From Mesobacillus jeotgali (GTDB taxonomy: Bacteria > Bacillota > Bacilli > Bacillales > Cytobacillaceae): a stretch of 64,000 bases of DNA. The notes under the pieces are model-generated. The model was not told where the DNA came from and made no database searches. It saw only the letters and a list, made by a program, of their open reading frames with translations. Positions 43,932 through 52,910 of this stretch are shown in pieces; within the stretch, counting starts at the first letter, position 1; the number at the start of each line of letters is the position of its first letter. Both the position numbers and the translations under genes were made by a program. The stretch spans positions 2,044,501 to 2,108,500 of the forward strand of contig NZ_CP134494.1 of the NCBI RefSeq assembly GCF_031759225.1, read 5' to 3'.

Positions 43932-44087
43932 ATCCAACTATTCTTATTGCTGTTTGGTTTTGCGGTTGGAGCATTCATTTTGTCCTATTTACCGCTCATT
44001 GCGAAGCATTTACATAAGAGTACAAAACAGAATGAAGTGATCATTAAGCTTTTAGGAAAAAAGATTGTTAGAGACGATGAAAGATAA
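43932..44087 (+). CDS. Small single-helix membrane protein, possible ATC start
   Basis: The frame reads IQLFLLLFGFAVGAFILSYL and then a basic tail ending in DDER (51 aa). It is preceded by TAA, so no ATG, GTG or TTG start exists before TTG 43947. GGGGG at 43918-43922 stands 9 nt before ATC 43932, an ideal ribosome site spacing. A promoter precedes it and a strong terminator follows, which supports a real gene. The ATC start is inferred. Confidence 0.45.
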   Translation: MQLFLLLFGFAVGAFILSYLPLIAKHLHKSTKQNEVIIKLLGKKIVRDDER

Positions 44088-44095
44088 CCAAAAAA

Positions 44096-44136
44096 GAGCA
44101 GTAATTTACGCACCAAACGTAAATACTGCTCTTTTT
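44096..44136 (+). terminator. Intrinsic terminator, related to the one at 46911
   Basis: GAGCAGTAATTTACG pairs with CGTAAATACTGCTC, then five T. The flanks (AAAAAA before, TTTTTCA after) are nearly the same as at 46911-46952. Confidence 0.9.
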
Positions 44137-44285
44137 CATATTGAAAAGAATGAGATCCTGTGGTAACTTTATATAGATGTGCATTTATTGATTAAAAATT
44201 AAGATATTATTATCCTTATTTTAATTATACAATGCAATCGAGACGGTAGTCAACTCTTTTCTCAAAAAAATTTAGGGGTGTTGCT

Positions 44286-46607
44286 ATGAGTATGGATCTT
44301 CAGCGTGAGCAAAAGCGATTGAACAGTGTGATGGAGTCTATTATGGGTGAAATCGACAGGGTGGAGGAAGAAACTTCGAAGCGAAAAAATGAGGTCATCC
44401 ATATCCGGAAACACTTTTGGGATGAAGTGAAGGTCAATACGGATACCTTTGATGATTTTCTTGAAACAATTATCGGTTTGAGGCAGGAGGCACAGGCTCT
44501 GTCGGTAAGCCAGAGTACACACAGACACTCTTCAAAGCGCTTGGCCACATTGCGACGAATGAAAGAAATCCCCTATTTTGGCCGGATCGATTTTACGGAA
44601 AACGGTTCTACAGCCCCAGAACAAATCTATATTGGTATTTCCTCGCTTACCGATGCAAGGGGCGAAAATTTCCTGATCTATGATTGGAGGGCTCCAGTCT
44701 CTAGTGTTTATTACGATTACCAGCCTGGACCTGCGAAATATCAAACACCTGGAGGCATCATTGAAGGCAATCTCGAGAAAAAGTGGCAATATCTTATCCG
44801 TGGCGGCGTTTTGCAGTCGATGTTCGATACGAGCCTGACGATTGGTGATGAGATTTTGCAGGAGGTGCTCGGCAAAGGAACGGATAAACATATGCATAAC
44901 ATCGTCGCGACAATTCAGCAGGAACAGAACCGGATCATCCGCCAAGACAGCGGGAGACTGCTCATTGTTCACGGTGCGGCCGGCAGCGGCAAAACATCGG
45001 CTGCCATGCAGCGTATTGCTTATTTGCTCTACAAATACCGGGACCAACTGGATGCCGACCAAATCATCCTTTTCTCTCCGAATACGATGTTCAGCAGTTA
45101 TGTATCCAATGTTTTACCGGAACTTGGTGAGGAGAATATGCAGCAGGCCACATTCCAGGAATATCTCGATCATCGGCTGGGCAAGGAATTCGACGTAGAA
45201 AATCCATATGAGCAATTGGAATATGTTTTAACAGCTAAGGGTGACGAGCCGTATAAAGCCAGGGTAGCGGGAATACAATTCAAAGCTTCCATTCATTTTT
45301 TTGAAGCGATTCAGTCATACAGGAAGTCGCTCGAAGTGTCTGGAATGGTTTTCAAGAACATTCGTTTCAGAGGAGATGCGATTGTCACTGCCCAGCAGAT
45401 ACAAGACCATTTTTACAGCAGTGATCCAACGCTCAGTTTTCATAGCCGTCTTGAAAAAATGAGAGATTGGCTTTTGAAGCAAATTGTTGAGACTGAGAAG
45501 GTTGAACAGGATAAAGAGTGGGTCCAGGAAGAAATCGAACTGCTTAGCGATGAGGAGTATCATAAGGCACATGCCTATCTGGCGAAAAAAAGTGGATATG
45601 CAGGAGAGTCGATTCCTGATTATGAAATCGAGGCTGATGCATTGGCTAGACTGATTATTAGGAAGAAGTTTAATCCATTGCGTAAAATGATCAAGGCTTA
45701 TCGTTTCATAAACATCAAGGGAATCTACAGGCAGCTTTTTACCGAGAGCAACCTAATGGAGCAAGTACCAGAGGAATGGCAGGAAATTTGCTTATACACT
45801 GTAAAGATGTTGGACGAAAGGAAGCTGTATTATGAGGACGCCACTCCGTTTCTGCTTTTAAAAGAGCTGATTCTGGGCTTTCAGATCAACAGCTCGATCA
45901 AACATATTGTCGTGGATGAGGCGCAGGATTATTCTCCTTTTCAATTCGAGTTTTTGAAGCGATTATTCCCTGCTGCAAAGATGACTGTCCTCGGTGATTT
46001 TAACCAGGCAATCTTCGCCCATGCTAGAGAAATGGTCGATTTTCACACCCTCACCAGCCTGTACGGTCAGGATAAAACAGAAGTGATCAACATGTCCCGG
46101 AGTTACCGTTCCACAAAACCGATTATTGAATTTACACGTTCACTTATTCCTAACGGTGAAACGATTATACCTTTTGAGCGCGACGGTGAGCGACCGGTCC
46201 TGACTCAATTGGCTAATCACGAGGAACTGCATAGAAGAATTGCTGACAAGGTCGAGCAATTGCGGAGTTTAGGGTCCCATAGTATAGCGATCATCTGCAA
46301 ATCAGCAGAGGAAAGTTCAACCGCATATGAAGATTTATCAAATATTGATGGAATCAAACTGGTGAAAAGCAGTTCGCTAGAATACGAGCAAGGAGTAGTC
46401 GTGATCCCGTCCTATTTATCCAAGGGGATTGAATTCGATGCTGTCATTATTTATGACACATCAGAGAATGTGTATGCTGATGAAAGCCTGCGCAGACTGT
46501 TCTATACTGCCTGCACGAGAGCGATGCATCATTTGCAGCTTTATAGTGTCGGGGAACCCAGTCCGTTTTTGCGAAAAGGGTTGAGTGAAGGGTTGATTGA
46601 AGCGTAA
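44286..46607 (+). CDS. helD: RNA polymerase recycling motor HelD
   Basis: SF1-like ATPase of 773 aa that frees stalled RNA polymerase from DNA. It has the N-terminal coiled-coil arm (1-90), IPYFGRIDF near 96, IYDWRAPVSSVYYD near 140, Walker A GAAGSGKTS at about 229-237, VVDEAQDYSPFQ near 546, RSYRSTKP near 606 and KGIEFDAVIIYD with YTACTRAMH at the end. ATG has AGGGGTG upstream. The length and every motif match canonical Bacillus HelD. It is bordered on both sides by related terminator hairpins. Confidence 0.93.
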   Translation: MSMDLQREQKRLNSVMESIMGEIDRVEEETSKRKNEVIHIRKHFWDEVKVNTDTFDDFLETIIGLRQEAQALSVSQSTHRHSSKRLATLRRMKEIPYFGRIDFTENGSTAPEQIYIGISSLTDARGENFLIYDWRAPVSSVYYDYQPGPAKYQTPGGIIEGNLEKKWQYLIRGGVLQSMFDTSLTIGDEILQEVLGKGTDKHMHNIVATIQQEQNRIIRQDSGRLLIVHGAAGSGKTSAAMQRIAYLLYKYRDQLDADQIILFSPNTMFSSYVSNVLPELGEENMQQATFQEYLDHRLGKEFDVENPYEQLEYVLTAKGDEPYKARVAGIQFKASIHFFEAIQSYRKSLEVSGMVFKNIRFRGDAIVTAQQIQDHFYSSDPTLSFHSRLEKMRDWLLKQIVETEKVEQDKEWVQEEIELLSDEEYHKAHAYLAKKSGYAGESIPDYEIEADALARLIIRKKFNPLRKMIKAYRFINIKGIYRQLFTESNLMEQVPEEWQEICLYTVKMLDERKLYYEDATPFLLLKELILGFQINSSIKHIVVDEAQDYSPFQFEFLKRLFPAAKMTVLGDFNQAIFAHAREMVDFHTLTSLYGQDKTEVINMSRSYRSTKPIIEFTRSLIPNGETIIPFERDGERPVLTQLANHEELHRRIADKVEQLRSLGSHSIAIICKSAEESSTAYEDLSNIDGIKLVKSSSLEYEQGVVVIPSYLSKGIEFDAVIIYDTSENVYADESLRRLFYTACTRAMHHLQLYSVGEPSPFLRKGLSEGLIEA

Positions 46608-46620
46608 ATGAGGTGAAACA

Positions 46621-46900
46621 GTGGTGTTTGGTAATTATGAATTTGATCTGATGATCAAGGAGATTGATGTTCACACACCGCTTGTTGTCATGATGTGCGG
46701 TGTGGCTGGTTCCGGGAAAAAAGCATTTTCAAAAATGCTGGAAAGGGAAGGTTTCGTCAGGCTTTCGATAGACGAAGGAGCGGTACTGGTCTGGTAAGCC
46801 TGGAGTTATCAGATTTAGTTGATTCTATTTTGCTAGTGGATTATTCAAAGCAGATGTCCGTCAAAAAATTGTGTGTGCTGGTGAAGCCTCAACATATTAT
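46621..46900 (+). pseudogene. Remnant of a P-loop kinase/AAA gene
   Basis: GTG 46621 (GAGGTG upstream) opens a frame that reads MMCGVAGSGKKAFSKMLERE and then FVRLSIDEGAVLVW before TAA at 46795. The Walker A has GKK in place of GKT/GKS. Intact relatives go on with a kinase fold, and a piece resembling that part (DSILLVDYSKQM) follows in another frame up to about 46900. So the gene looks truncated and frameshifted. It follows helD closely and ends at a terminator. Confidence 0.6.
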
Positions 46901-46910
46901 AGCTAAAAAA

Positions 46911-46952
46911 GAGCAGTTTTTACGTCTGAAAACGTAGACCACTGCTCTTTTT
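46911..46952 (+). terminator. Intrinsic terminator, related to the one at 44096
   Basis: AGCAGT ... TACG pairs with CGTA ... ACTGCT around TCTGAAAA, followed by CTTTTT. On the other strand it may also serve the leftward DUF3231 gene. Confidence 0.75.
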
Positions 46953-46969
46953 CACATTGAAACTAAAGA

Positions 46970-47968
46970 TTATTCTTTATGGTTGACCATTTGAGGAGGC
47001 TCTTCAGTCCATCCCTTTTTAATCATTATTTTCGCACCTTTATGGGCATATTCAAATATATCTTTTGTGAAGATGGACATTTTTGCAGGCAGATCATTGC
47101 GTAAACTAAAAGCTGTGCCGAGGGAGTTGCTTCCCAGGGAGAAACTGCAAAACAGACTTGTACAATACATCATTAACTTATCGGAGAATGGAGCGACTGT
47201 GGAACGCGTTGCATTTCCTCCTGGTGTTTGTGGAACAGGAAGTCCGTCTTGAATCATTAATTCACTAATTTCTTTGATGATACCCTTAGCCAGTTCAGCC
47301 CCTTCATGAAAGAATTTTTTTACCTGGTTATCGTGGGCGCATTGTGCAAACCCCAAAATCATTTGGAGGCCTGTAAGATTTGCTTCGATCCCTTTATGAA
47401 GATGCGCGACTTCGACTGTGTTTAATGTCCTCTTCTGGCTTAGTGGATTAAGGGTACTTGCACTTAAATAGTCTTTATTTTTAACAAACTCTACTGACTT
47501 CGGCATTGAAACGAAAGGAGTCCTGACAAGAAGCCCTTTCTCTAGCAGATACTGCGAACAAATCCGATAATACTTCTGTGTAAGGGCCGTAAGATCTTCA
47601 AAAAGAATATTGATGTCTTCCCTGAACGTCATCGTCAGGTTTAAAGCATGAAGTCCCATGCTTATTTGCTTTAATAAACGTACAAACATAATGTCAAAAC
47701 CGTTATCGTATAGTTTTGGAACATCCTTATTGACATCTTGAGCGGTGTAACCAACTGGAATAACGGCCCCTTCCTGTTCATAAATGGTTATTATTTTACC
47801 AACATAAAGCTCAAGATCGCTATGTAAACTAGTCATGATCTCTTTTGCTTTTTCGTCATCAGCTTTCTCTATAAAATACTCCAGCATTCTTAAGATCATC
47901 GTTTTTTCCTGATAAGTGAGCCATAATGTCCCTAATTCAGAAGATGTTATAGGCGCTTTTTCTGGCAT
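46970..47968 (-). CDS. DUF3231 family protein
   Basis: Protein of 332 aa built of two similar helical halves, each resembling a ferritin-like four-helix bundle (LGTLWLTYQEKTMILRMLEYF near 12; VEVAHLHKGIEANLTGLQMI near 192). DUF3231 proteins are widespread in Bacillus, where relatives are tied to spores and coat, but no biochemical role is settled. ATG has AGGAGG upstream. It is transcribed alone, leftward. Confidence 0.88.
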   Translation of the reverse strand: MPEKAPITSSELGTLWLTYQEKTMILRMLEYFIEKADDEKAKEIMTSLHSDLELYVGKIITIYEQEGAVIPVGYTAQDVNKDVPKLYDNGFDIMFVRLLKQISMGLHALNLTMTFREDINILFEDLTALTQKYYRICSQYLLEKGLLVRTPFVSMPKSVEFVKNKDYLSASTLNPLSQKRTLNTVEVAHLHKGIEANLTGLQMILGFAQCAHDNQVKKFFHEGAELAKGIIKEISELMIQDGLPVPQTPGGNATRSTVAPFSDKLMMYCTSLFCSFSLGSNSLGTAFSLRNDLPAKMSIFTKDIFEYAHKGAKIMIKKGWTEEPPQMVNHKE

Positions 47969-48166
47969 TGATGTTCCTCCTGGTTTTTTTTTATGTTGTG
48001 CAGAATGCCTGAATTTGATTCGTAAAGCCCGGAACAGTTCAATAGCTCAGACATACAACGCTTGTTAAACTAATTGAAAATAAAATCGTTAAAAATCTGT
48101 TTTATTTACCTTGTTTTCGTGTTACGGTAAAATGAGAATATACGTTCGTGTTGAGAGGTGTTAAGT

Positions 48167-48748
48167 TTGCTGAAGAACAAGAAAGACGTCATAAATTTAT
48201 TTCAATCAGACAAAAATATGATGAAAATCATACATACAGCAGGTACTCTTGATTTGCCTGACTGGTGGATTTGTGCCGGCTTTGTCCGGTCGAACATCTG
48301 GGACACGCTGCATGGTTTCAAGGAGCGCACGATGACTCCTGATGTTGATGTGATTTATTATGATCCCGCCCACATTGATGAAGACTATGAAAAGAAACTT
48401 GAAAACGAGTTAAAAAGCCTAATGCCTGAGATTCCCTGGTCTGTTAAAAATCAGGCGAGGATGCATGTTGTTAATCAGATTCCGCCTTACACTTCTTCGG
48501 AAGATGCCATTTCGAAATTCCCGGAAACAGCGACAGCACTTGGTGTGAAGCTCGACAAGGAAGACAAACTAGTCCTGACGGCACCATGTGGGCTGGAGGA
48601 TGTCCTCCATATGGAAATAAAGCCGACTCCTTTTTTTACAGAAACGAAAGAGCGTGCTGCCATTTACGAGGAGCGGCTGACCAAGAAAAATTGGGCAGCT
48701 AAATGGCCAAAGGTGAAAGTACATCATATAGCATTACTTTCCCAGTAA
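48167..48748 (+). CDS. Nucleotidyltransferase-like protein (DUF925/NTP_transf_6)
   Basis: Protein of 193 aa. DWWICAGFVRSNIWDTLHGF near 27-46 and TPDVDVIYYD near 55-64 give the G...DxD pattern of this nucleotidyltransferase-fold family. The MHVVNQIPPYTSSEDAISKFPETATALGV stretch is conserved in it. TTG 48167 has GAGAGG 8 nt upstream. GTG 48158 lies inside that site. Its 3' end overlaps the convergent gene by 15 bp. The substrate is unknown. Confidence 0.78.
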   Translation: MLKNKKDVINLFQSDKNMMKIIHTAGTLDLPDWWICAGFVRSNIWDTLHGFKERTMTPDVDVIYYDPAHIDEDYEKKLENELKSLMPEIPWSVKNQARMHVVNQIPPYTSSEDAISKFPETATALGVKLDKEDKLVLTAPCGLEDVLHMEIKPTPFFTETKERAAIYEERLTKKNWAAKWPKVKVHHIALLSQ

Positions 48749-49531
48749 GAATCCCATTTCGAACAGATCTGCGAAGTATATTTCCTGAAACTTTTTATTC
48801 AGGATTCCCGTATAGTAGGCGAGCGGATTTTTAACCTTTAGACCAGATTTCATTTTACGGATGAGCTGTTTAAAAGAATCCATGGAGACGGCCAGAATGG
48901 TATCTGTCTCGTTCTCCTGGTTGTTTTTGTAGGCGGCAATTGCCGTCATCCTCCAAAATTCCTCGATAGACTTTGCTTCCGGAAAAAAATATTTAGCCAA
49001 TTCAATAAATGGCTTTGGAATCCGATCACTTACGAAAAAATGGTCTTCAGGCTCCTTGGTGGAGGCTGTTTCTTCACGTTTATTGTTTTTAATAGTTTTA
49101 GTTTCAGAAAGAATAATGGTTTTATTATGGTGGTTCATTTTTTCCTTCTTGGGTGGTTCACCATTAGGAAAACGATTGAAAACATATAGATTGCTGGATT
49201 GAGAACCATTTTTGCGTTCTGTTTCATGAACAGTGAAAATTCCAAGACGGCTTGCTTTGATGATCATTCTTTTAAAAGTGGAACGGGAAATCCCAAGCTC
49301 GTTGTATTCCTCATGTATCGCCTTCAGCACCGTGCCGATCTTCGCATTGCTTACACCCGGAATTTTAGCAGCAAATCGGGCAAGCCTTTTTAAGCCTACT
49401 AGCTCTCCTTTTGAAAAATCATGTTTATGTACTGCAAGCCACATCTCCAAATGACGATTGAACTCCTCCAGCGAACCGAATTGCGAATATTCCTCGAACC
49501 CCTCAATGACCCCTGATTTAATTGTCATCAT
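48734..49531 (-). CDS. Winged-helix replication-like or regulatory protein of unknown role
   Basis: Protein of 265 aa. Residues 40-130 contain KGELVGLKRLARFAAKIPGV, then SRSTFKRMIIKASRLGIFTV and ETERKNGSQSSNLYVFNRF, a winged helix-turn-helix layout. A Lys-rich linker leads to a helical C-terminal domain (AKYFFPEAKSIEEFWRMTAIAAY, KQLIRKMKSGLKVKNPLAYY). The plan recalls DnaD-type or plasmid replication-associated proteins seen in Bacillus. ATG 49531 has AGGGCGG upstream. The stop lies inside the convergent nucleotidyltransferase-like gene. No firm family. Confidence 0.65.
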   Translation of the reverse strand: MMTIKSGVIEGFEEYSQFGSLEEFNRHLEMWLAVHKHDFSKGELVGLKRLARFAAKIPGVSNAKIGTVLKAIHEEYNELGISRSTFKRMIIKASRLGIFTVHETERKNGSQSSNLYVFNRFPNGEPPKKEKMNHHNKTIILSETKTIKNNKREETASTKEPEDHFFVSDRIPKPFIELAKYFFPEAKSIEEFWRMTAIAAYKNNQENETDTILAVSMDSFKQLIRKMKSGLKVKNPLAYYTGILNKKFQEIYFADLFEMGFLLGK

Positions 49532-49707
49532 TTTGCACCGCCCTTTCACTGTCTATATATCTTTGGACAGGCAAAAAGGACAGGGTGGGGAGGGGAATAT
49601 TGTGGCAGTATTGTGACGGATTTTTTGGGGAGTGTCTCTATCCTTTTAGTTAGGTGGAGACAGAAAACCAGAAATGTCTACACTATTAATCAAAGGAGGT
49701 GAGAAGT

Positions 49708-49926
49708 ATGGAAAAACAAATACTAGATATCTCTTTAAGTATGCAGAAGGATCCAAGTGATGTAAAAGAAGACATTAGCACTATGAAAGTTGATAAGATG
49801 AATGTAAAAGAAGATGTAATTGCGTTGAAAGGTGATGTAATGAACTTACAGAATAGCGTTGAAGCCATTCAAGCCGACATTAAAGAAGTCAAAGCAACGG
49901 TTGACCGAATTGAAGCCACAAACTAA
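49708..49926 (+). CDS. Small coiled-coil protein
   Basis: Protein of 72 aa, nearly all one amphipathic helix with heptad spacing (VKEDVIALKGDVMNLQNSVE, then IQADIKEVKATVDRIE). AAAGGAGGTGAG stands 8 nt or less before ATG 49708. Short proteins of this type are common in Bacillus, with unknown roles. It lies upstream of the Wadjet operon but is separated by 321 bp. Confidence 0.65.
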   Translation: MEKQILDISLSMQKDPSDVKEDISTMKVDKMNVKEDVIALKGDVMNLQNSVEAIQADIKEVKATVDRIEATN

Positions 49927-50247
49927 AGATGTGGGCCCATAACTAAAATTCTTTTAATTGATTTAGTAACCGAAAGAGTTTCTCGAAATTTTCATTAAGG
50001 TCTATACCAACTGGATGATTCGCTTCTTGGGCTATTATATTTACGACTATATGATTTAACTATCCACATCAAACGAATCATCTTAACTGATTTGTTATCC
50101 TTCGTTTCTGGCCCTTTTAACCTTTTTCTGCTACTTCTATAATCTATCTCACCTATTTTCCTGAATGAATTCCTCTATTAACCTGTACCCCAAAGCTGGT
50201 ATTTCCTTTACAATAAAAGTAATAGATTCTGATGAAGGATGATGACT
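49927..50247. other. Non-coding gap upstream of the Wadjet operon
   Basis: No coding was found. GATGATTCG (50014) and CGAATCATC (50074) form a separated inverted repeat. TTTACAAT at about 50207 may be the -10 of the jetA promoter, with no good -35. Confidence 0.4.
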
Positions 50248-51747
50248 TTGGATGTAACGATGAAGAAGGTAGTCGAGGCCAGTTACCTGACGGCGGATTC
50301 GGCTGCGCACTACCGGACGATTTTACGCTATTTTTACCATCAGCATGAAAGAATGAGAGATTTCATTTCCCCTGAGGAAATTTTGGAGTATATGCGGACC
50401 AATCCTTCTTTTTCAGATTATCAGGAAGAGCAGCTGCATCAGCAGCTGGCCCAGCTTGTCAAGTGGAACAATCTGATCGCCCGCCAGGATATGACGAACG
50501 CGAAGACAGTGGAGGAATATAAAAAGAAGCGGTTCCGCTATCAGTCGACTCCTTATACGATTGAAATCGAGCGGATGCTGATTGTCCTGGAGAAGAAGGT
50601 AGGCGACACCTTTCAAGGATCTTTGGAACGTTCTCAGTTTGATCGTCTGCTGCAGTCGTTATCGAATTTGCATCAGGAGCTCGGAGGCAGCCTTTCAAAG
50701 ACACCGGAAGAGTATATGCGGATTTGGGAGGATGTGTTCCGATACTTCCAGACGATCCGGACCAGTACGGCTGATTACATTGCATACATAAACAGCGAAC
50801 AGACAGACCAGAGGATGCAGACGGAAGCCTTCCTTGTCTATAAGAATCAATTCACCACCTATTTGCGCGACTTTATCGTATCGCTGCAAAATACAGCACT
50901 GCAGATCAGGGAGCGACTCGATGAACTTTCACCTGATAAGATGGGGTTATTTTTCGAAAAGCTGATTGAACACAGGCAATCGATTCCGAGACTTGAGGAT
51001 GTCAGTTCGTCGCTCGAGGAGTGGCGAATCGAATATCAGGAGTATTGGGGATCTCTTCGGCAATGGTTTCTTGGATCAAGCCTGCAGCAGAGTGAATTGG
51101 ATGTCCTGCAATGGCAGACAAATGAAATGATAAGAAGAATGACACGATATGTTCAGCGAATTGGCGAACGACAGCAGCACTTTCGAAGCCGGAAAAATGA
51201 TTATCTGCATTTGGCGAGATGGTTTATGAACACCGAAACGCTCGAGGAGGCTCATCAATTGTCCTCTGTCGTGTTTGGGGCGATGTCCATCAAGCACTTG
51301 CAGCTTGAGGAAGTGAGCACTGATAATTTACATAGTGAAACATGGGAAGAAACCCCGGCTATGATTACACTTAAGCCAAGGACGAATCGCTACCGTGAGA
51401 GAACGAAGCCAGGGTCAATGGTATCGAATGAAGAGAAAAAACGACAGCAGCGAGACGAGTATTTAGCGGAACGGAAACAGGAAAGACTGTTGATCAAAAA
51501 ATATATACATGAGGGAGTCATTAAGCTTTCAAGTGTCCCAAAAGTAGAACCGTTTGTCAGGAAGATTTTACTAGGCTGGATTGGAAAATCGATGGCAAGC
51601 AAGAATGGCAAAGTCAAGACAGACTATGGCATGGTCGTGAAGGTAACTATTGACCGAGAGAAGACGATTCTGCTGGAGGCGGAGGACGGCACACTGAAAA
51701 TGCCGGATGCTGTATTCACTTTTGAAGGTGAAGGGGGATCTAAATAA
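50248..51747 (+). CDS. jetA: Wadjet type II JetA (DUF2397, TIGR02677)
   Basis: Kleisin-like subunit (499 aa) of an SMC complex that removes plasmids. SYLTADSAAHYRTILRYFYHQHER near the start and SPEEILEYMRTNP are typical of TIGR02677, followed by long helices and a basic C-terminus. TTG 50248 has AAGG at 9 nt. ATG 50239 and 50242 stand too close to that site. It overlaps jetB by one base (TAATG). Four genes jetA-B-C-D in this order define Wadjet. DUF2397/2398/TIGR02680/DUF2399 content marks type II. Confidence 0.9.
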   Translation: MDVTMKKVVEASYLTADSAAHYRTILRYFYHQHERMRDFISPEEILEYMRTNPSFSDYQEEQLHQQLAQLVKWNNLIARQDMTNAKTVEEYKKKRFRYQSTPYTIEIERMLIVLEKKVGDTFQGSLERSQFDRLLQSLSNLHQELGGSLSKTPEEYMRIWEDVFRYFQTIRTSTADYIAYINSEQTDQRMQTEAFLVYKNQFTTYLRDFIVSLQNTALQIRERLDELSPDKMGLFFEKLIEHRQSIPRLEDVSSSLEEWRIEYQEYWGSLRQWFLGSSLQQSELDVLQWQTNEMIRRMTRYVQRIGERQQHFRSRKNDYLHLARWFMNTETLEEAHQLSSVVFGAMSIKHLQLEEVSTDNLHSETWEETPAMITLKPRTNRYRERTKPGSMVSNEEKKRQQRDEYLAERKQERLLIKKYIHEGVIKLSSVPKVEPFVRKILLGWIGKSMASKNGKVKTDYGMVVKVTIDREKTILLEAEDGTLKMPDAVFTFEGEGGSK

Positions 51748-52910
51748 TGAGGATGGAGCAAACACTTGATTTTGATGAAAAAGCGATTCTCGGGATGGAT
51801 CTTTTATTCCATCATTATTGGATCCTCCGCAGCGAGCAGCCTGAATCGTACCAGCTTATCCGCGAGCGGGAGAAGGTGCTGCGCCGCTATATTAATGATA
51901 AATTCGGACTGCGGCTGATTGTCCATCAGCATTTTATCAAATTAGAAAAAATCCCGGTAGAGCCTGAGCGCTGGATGGGAATCCAGGAATTCCAGGAACC
52001 TATGGATTATGGCGTTTTTTGCTGTGCGCTTTCCTTCCTTGAGGGGAAGTCTGTTGATGAACAATTCCTCCTGTCAGAGTTGAGCCAGGAAATCCAGGCA
52101 GATTATCCAGGTGACATTGCCCTTGACTGGACACTTTATATCCATCGTAAATCATTGATCCGCGCCATCAAGGTCTTGATTGATTTTAAGTTGATCAGGA
52201 CCATCGATGGTGACATCAGCCGGTATGACCATAATGAGGAACATGAAGTGCTCTATGAGGCAACGGTGTACAGCCGTTATTTCATGCGCACCTACCCTGA
52301 TGACTTTATGAATTATAAGCACTGGGAAGAACTTTTGAAGGAAGACTGGAAATTGAACCGGGAGGACGAACGGCGAAAACGGGTGTATCGTAAGCTGTTT
52401 TTTTCGCCGGGGCTGCATCGGGCAGATCAGCAGGATCCGGACTTCTTGTATATTCGCAATTTCCGCAACAGGCTATCCGATGATATCGAAAATCATAGTG
52501 AATATAAATTGCATGTCTATAAAAACACAGCCTTCTTATCCACTGCAGAATCAAGGAAGTATCAGCAGCTATACCCTGATGCGAAAGCATCGACCGATCT
52601 CATTCTTCAATTTTCAAAGCATCTCCATGATGATCCTGAAAAGTACATCCCCAATGAGACAGGCGAGATTGTGCTGACAGAAGGCGAAATGGATGGTATC
52701 ATCGCTGAACTCCGCCGTCAATTTGAGCGAGGATGGTCCAAATACTTCAGGGAAAAGTCGAACAGCAGTATTCGTAGCGAATTAATTGAGTCTATGAAAG
52801 ATTGGATGATGGCTGAGGTCGAAAGAGAGAGTTCATTGATTAAAGTAAAGCCGCTGCTGGGTGTGCTGGCAGGAGCATTTCCAGCGGATTTTGAAGGGAG
52901 CGAGGAGTAA
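51747..52910 (+). CDS. jetB: Wadjet type II JetB (DUF2398, TIGR02678)
   Basis: KITE-like subunit of 387 aa built of winged-helix domains. LLFHHYWILRSEQPESYQLIREREKVLRRYINDKFG near the start, FCCALSFLEGKSVDEQFLLSEL and the motif EVLYEATVYSRYFMR mark the family. GGGGGA stands 8 nt before ATG 51747. It ends by overlapping jetC (TAATG), so all three are translationally coupled. In the complex it should bind JetA and the SMC heads. Confidence 0.9.
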   Translation: MRMEQTLDFDEKAILGMDLLFHHYWILRSEQPESYQLIREREKVLRRYINDKFGLRLIVHQHFIKLEKIPVEPERWMGIQEFQEPMDYGVFCCALSFLEGKSVDEQFLLSELSQEIQADYPGDIALDWTLYIHRKSLIRAIKVLIDFKLIRTIDGDISRYDHNEEHEVLYEATVYSRYFMRTYPDDFMNYKHWEELLKEDWKLNREDERRKRVYRKLFFSPGLHRADQQDPDFLYIRNFRNRLSDDIENHSEYKLHVYKNTAFLSTAESRKYQQLYPDAKASTDLILQFSKHLHDDPEKYIPNETGEIVLTEGEMDGIIAELRRQFERGWSKYFREKSNSSIRSELIESMKDWMMAEVERESSLIKVKPLLGVLAGAFPADFEGSEE

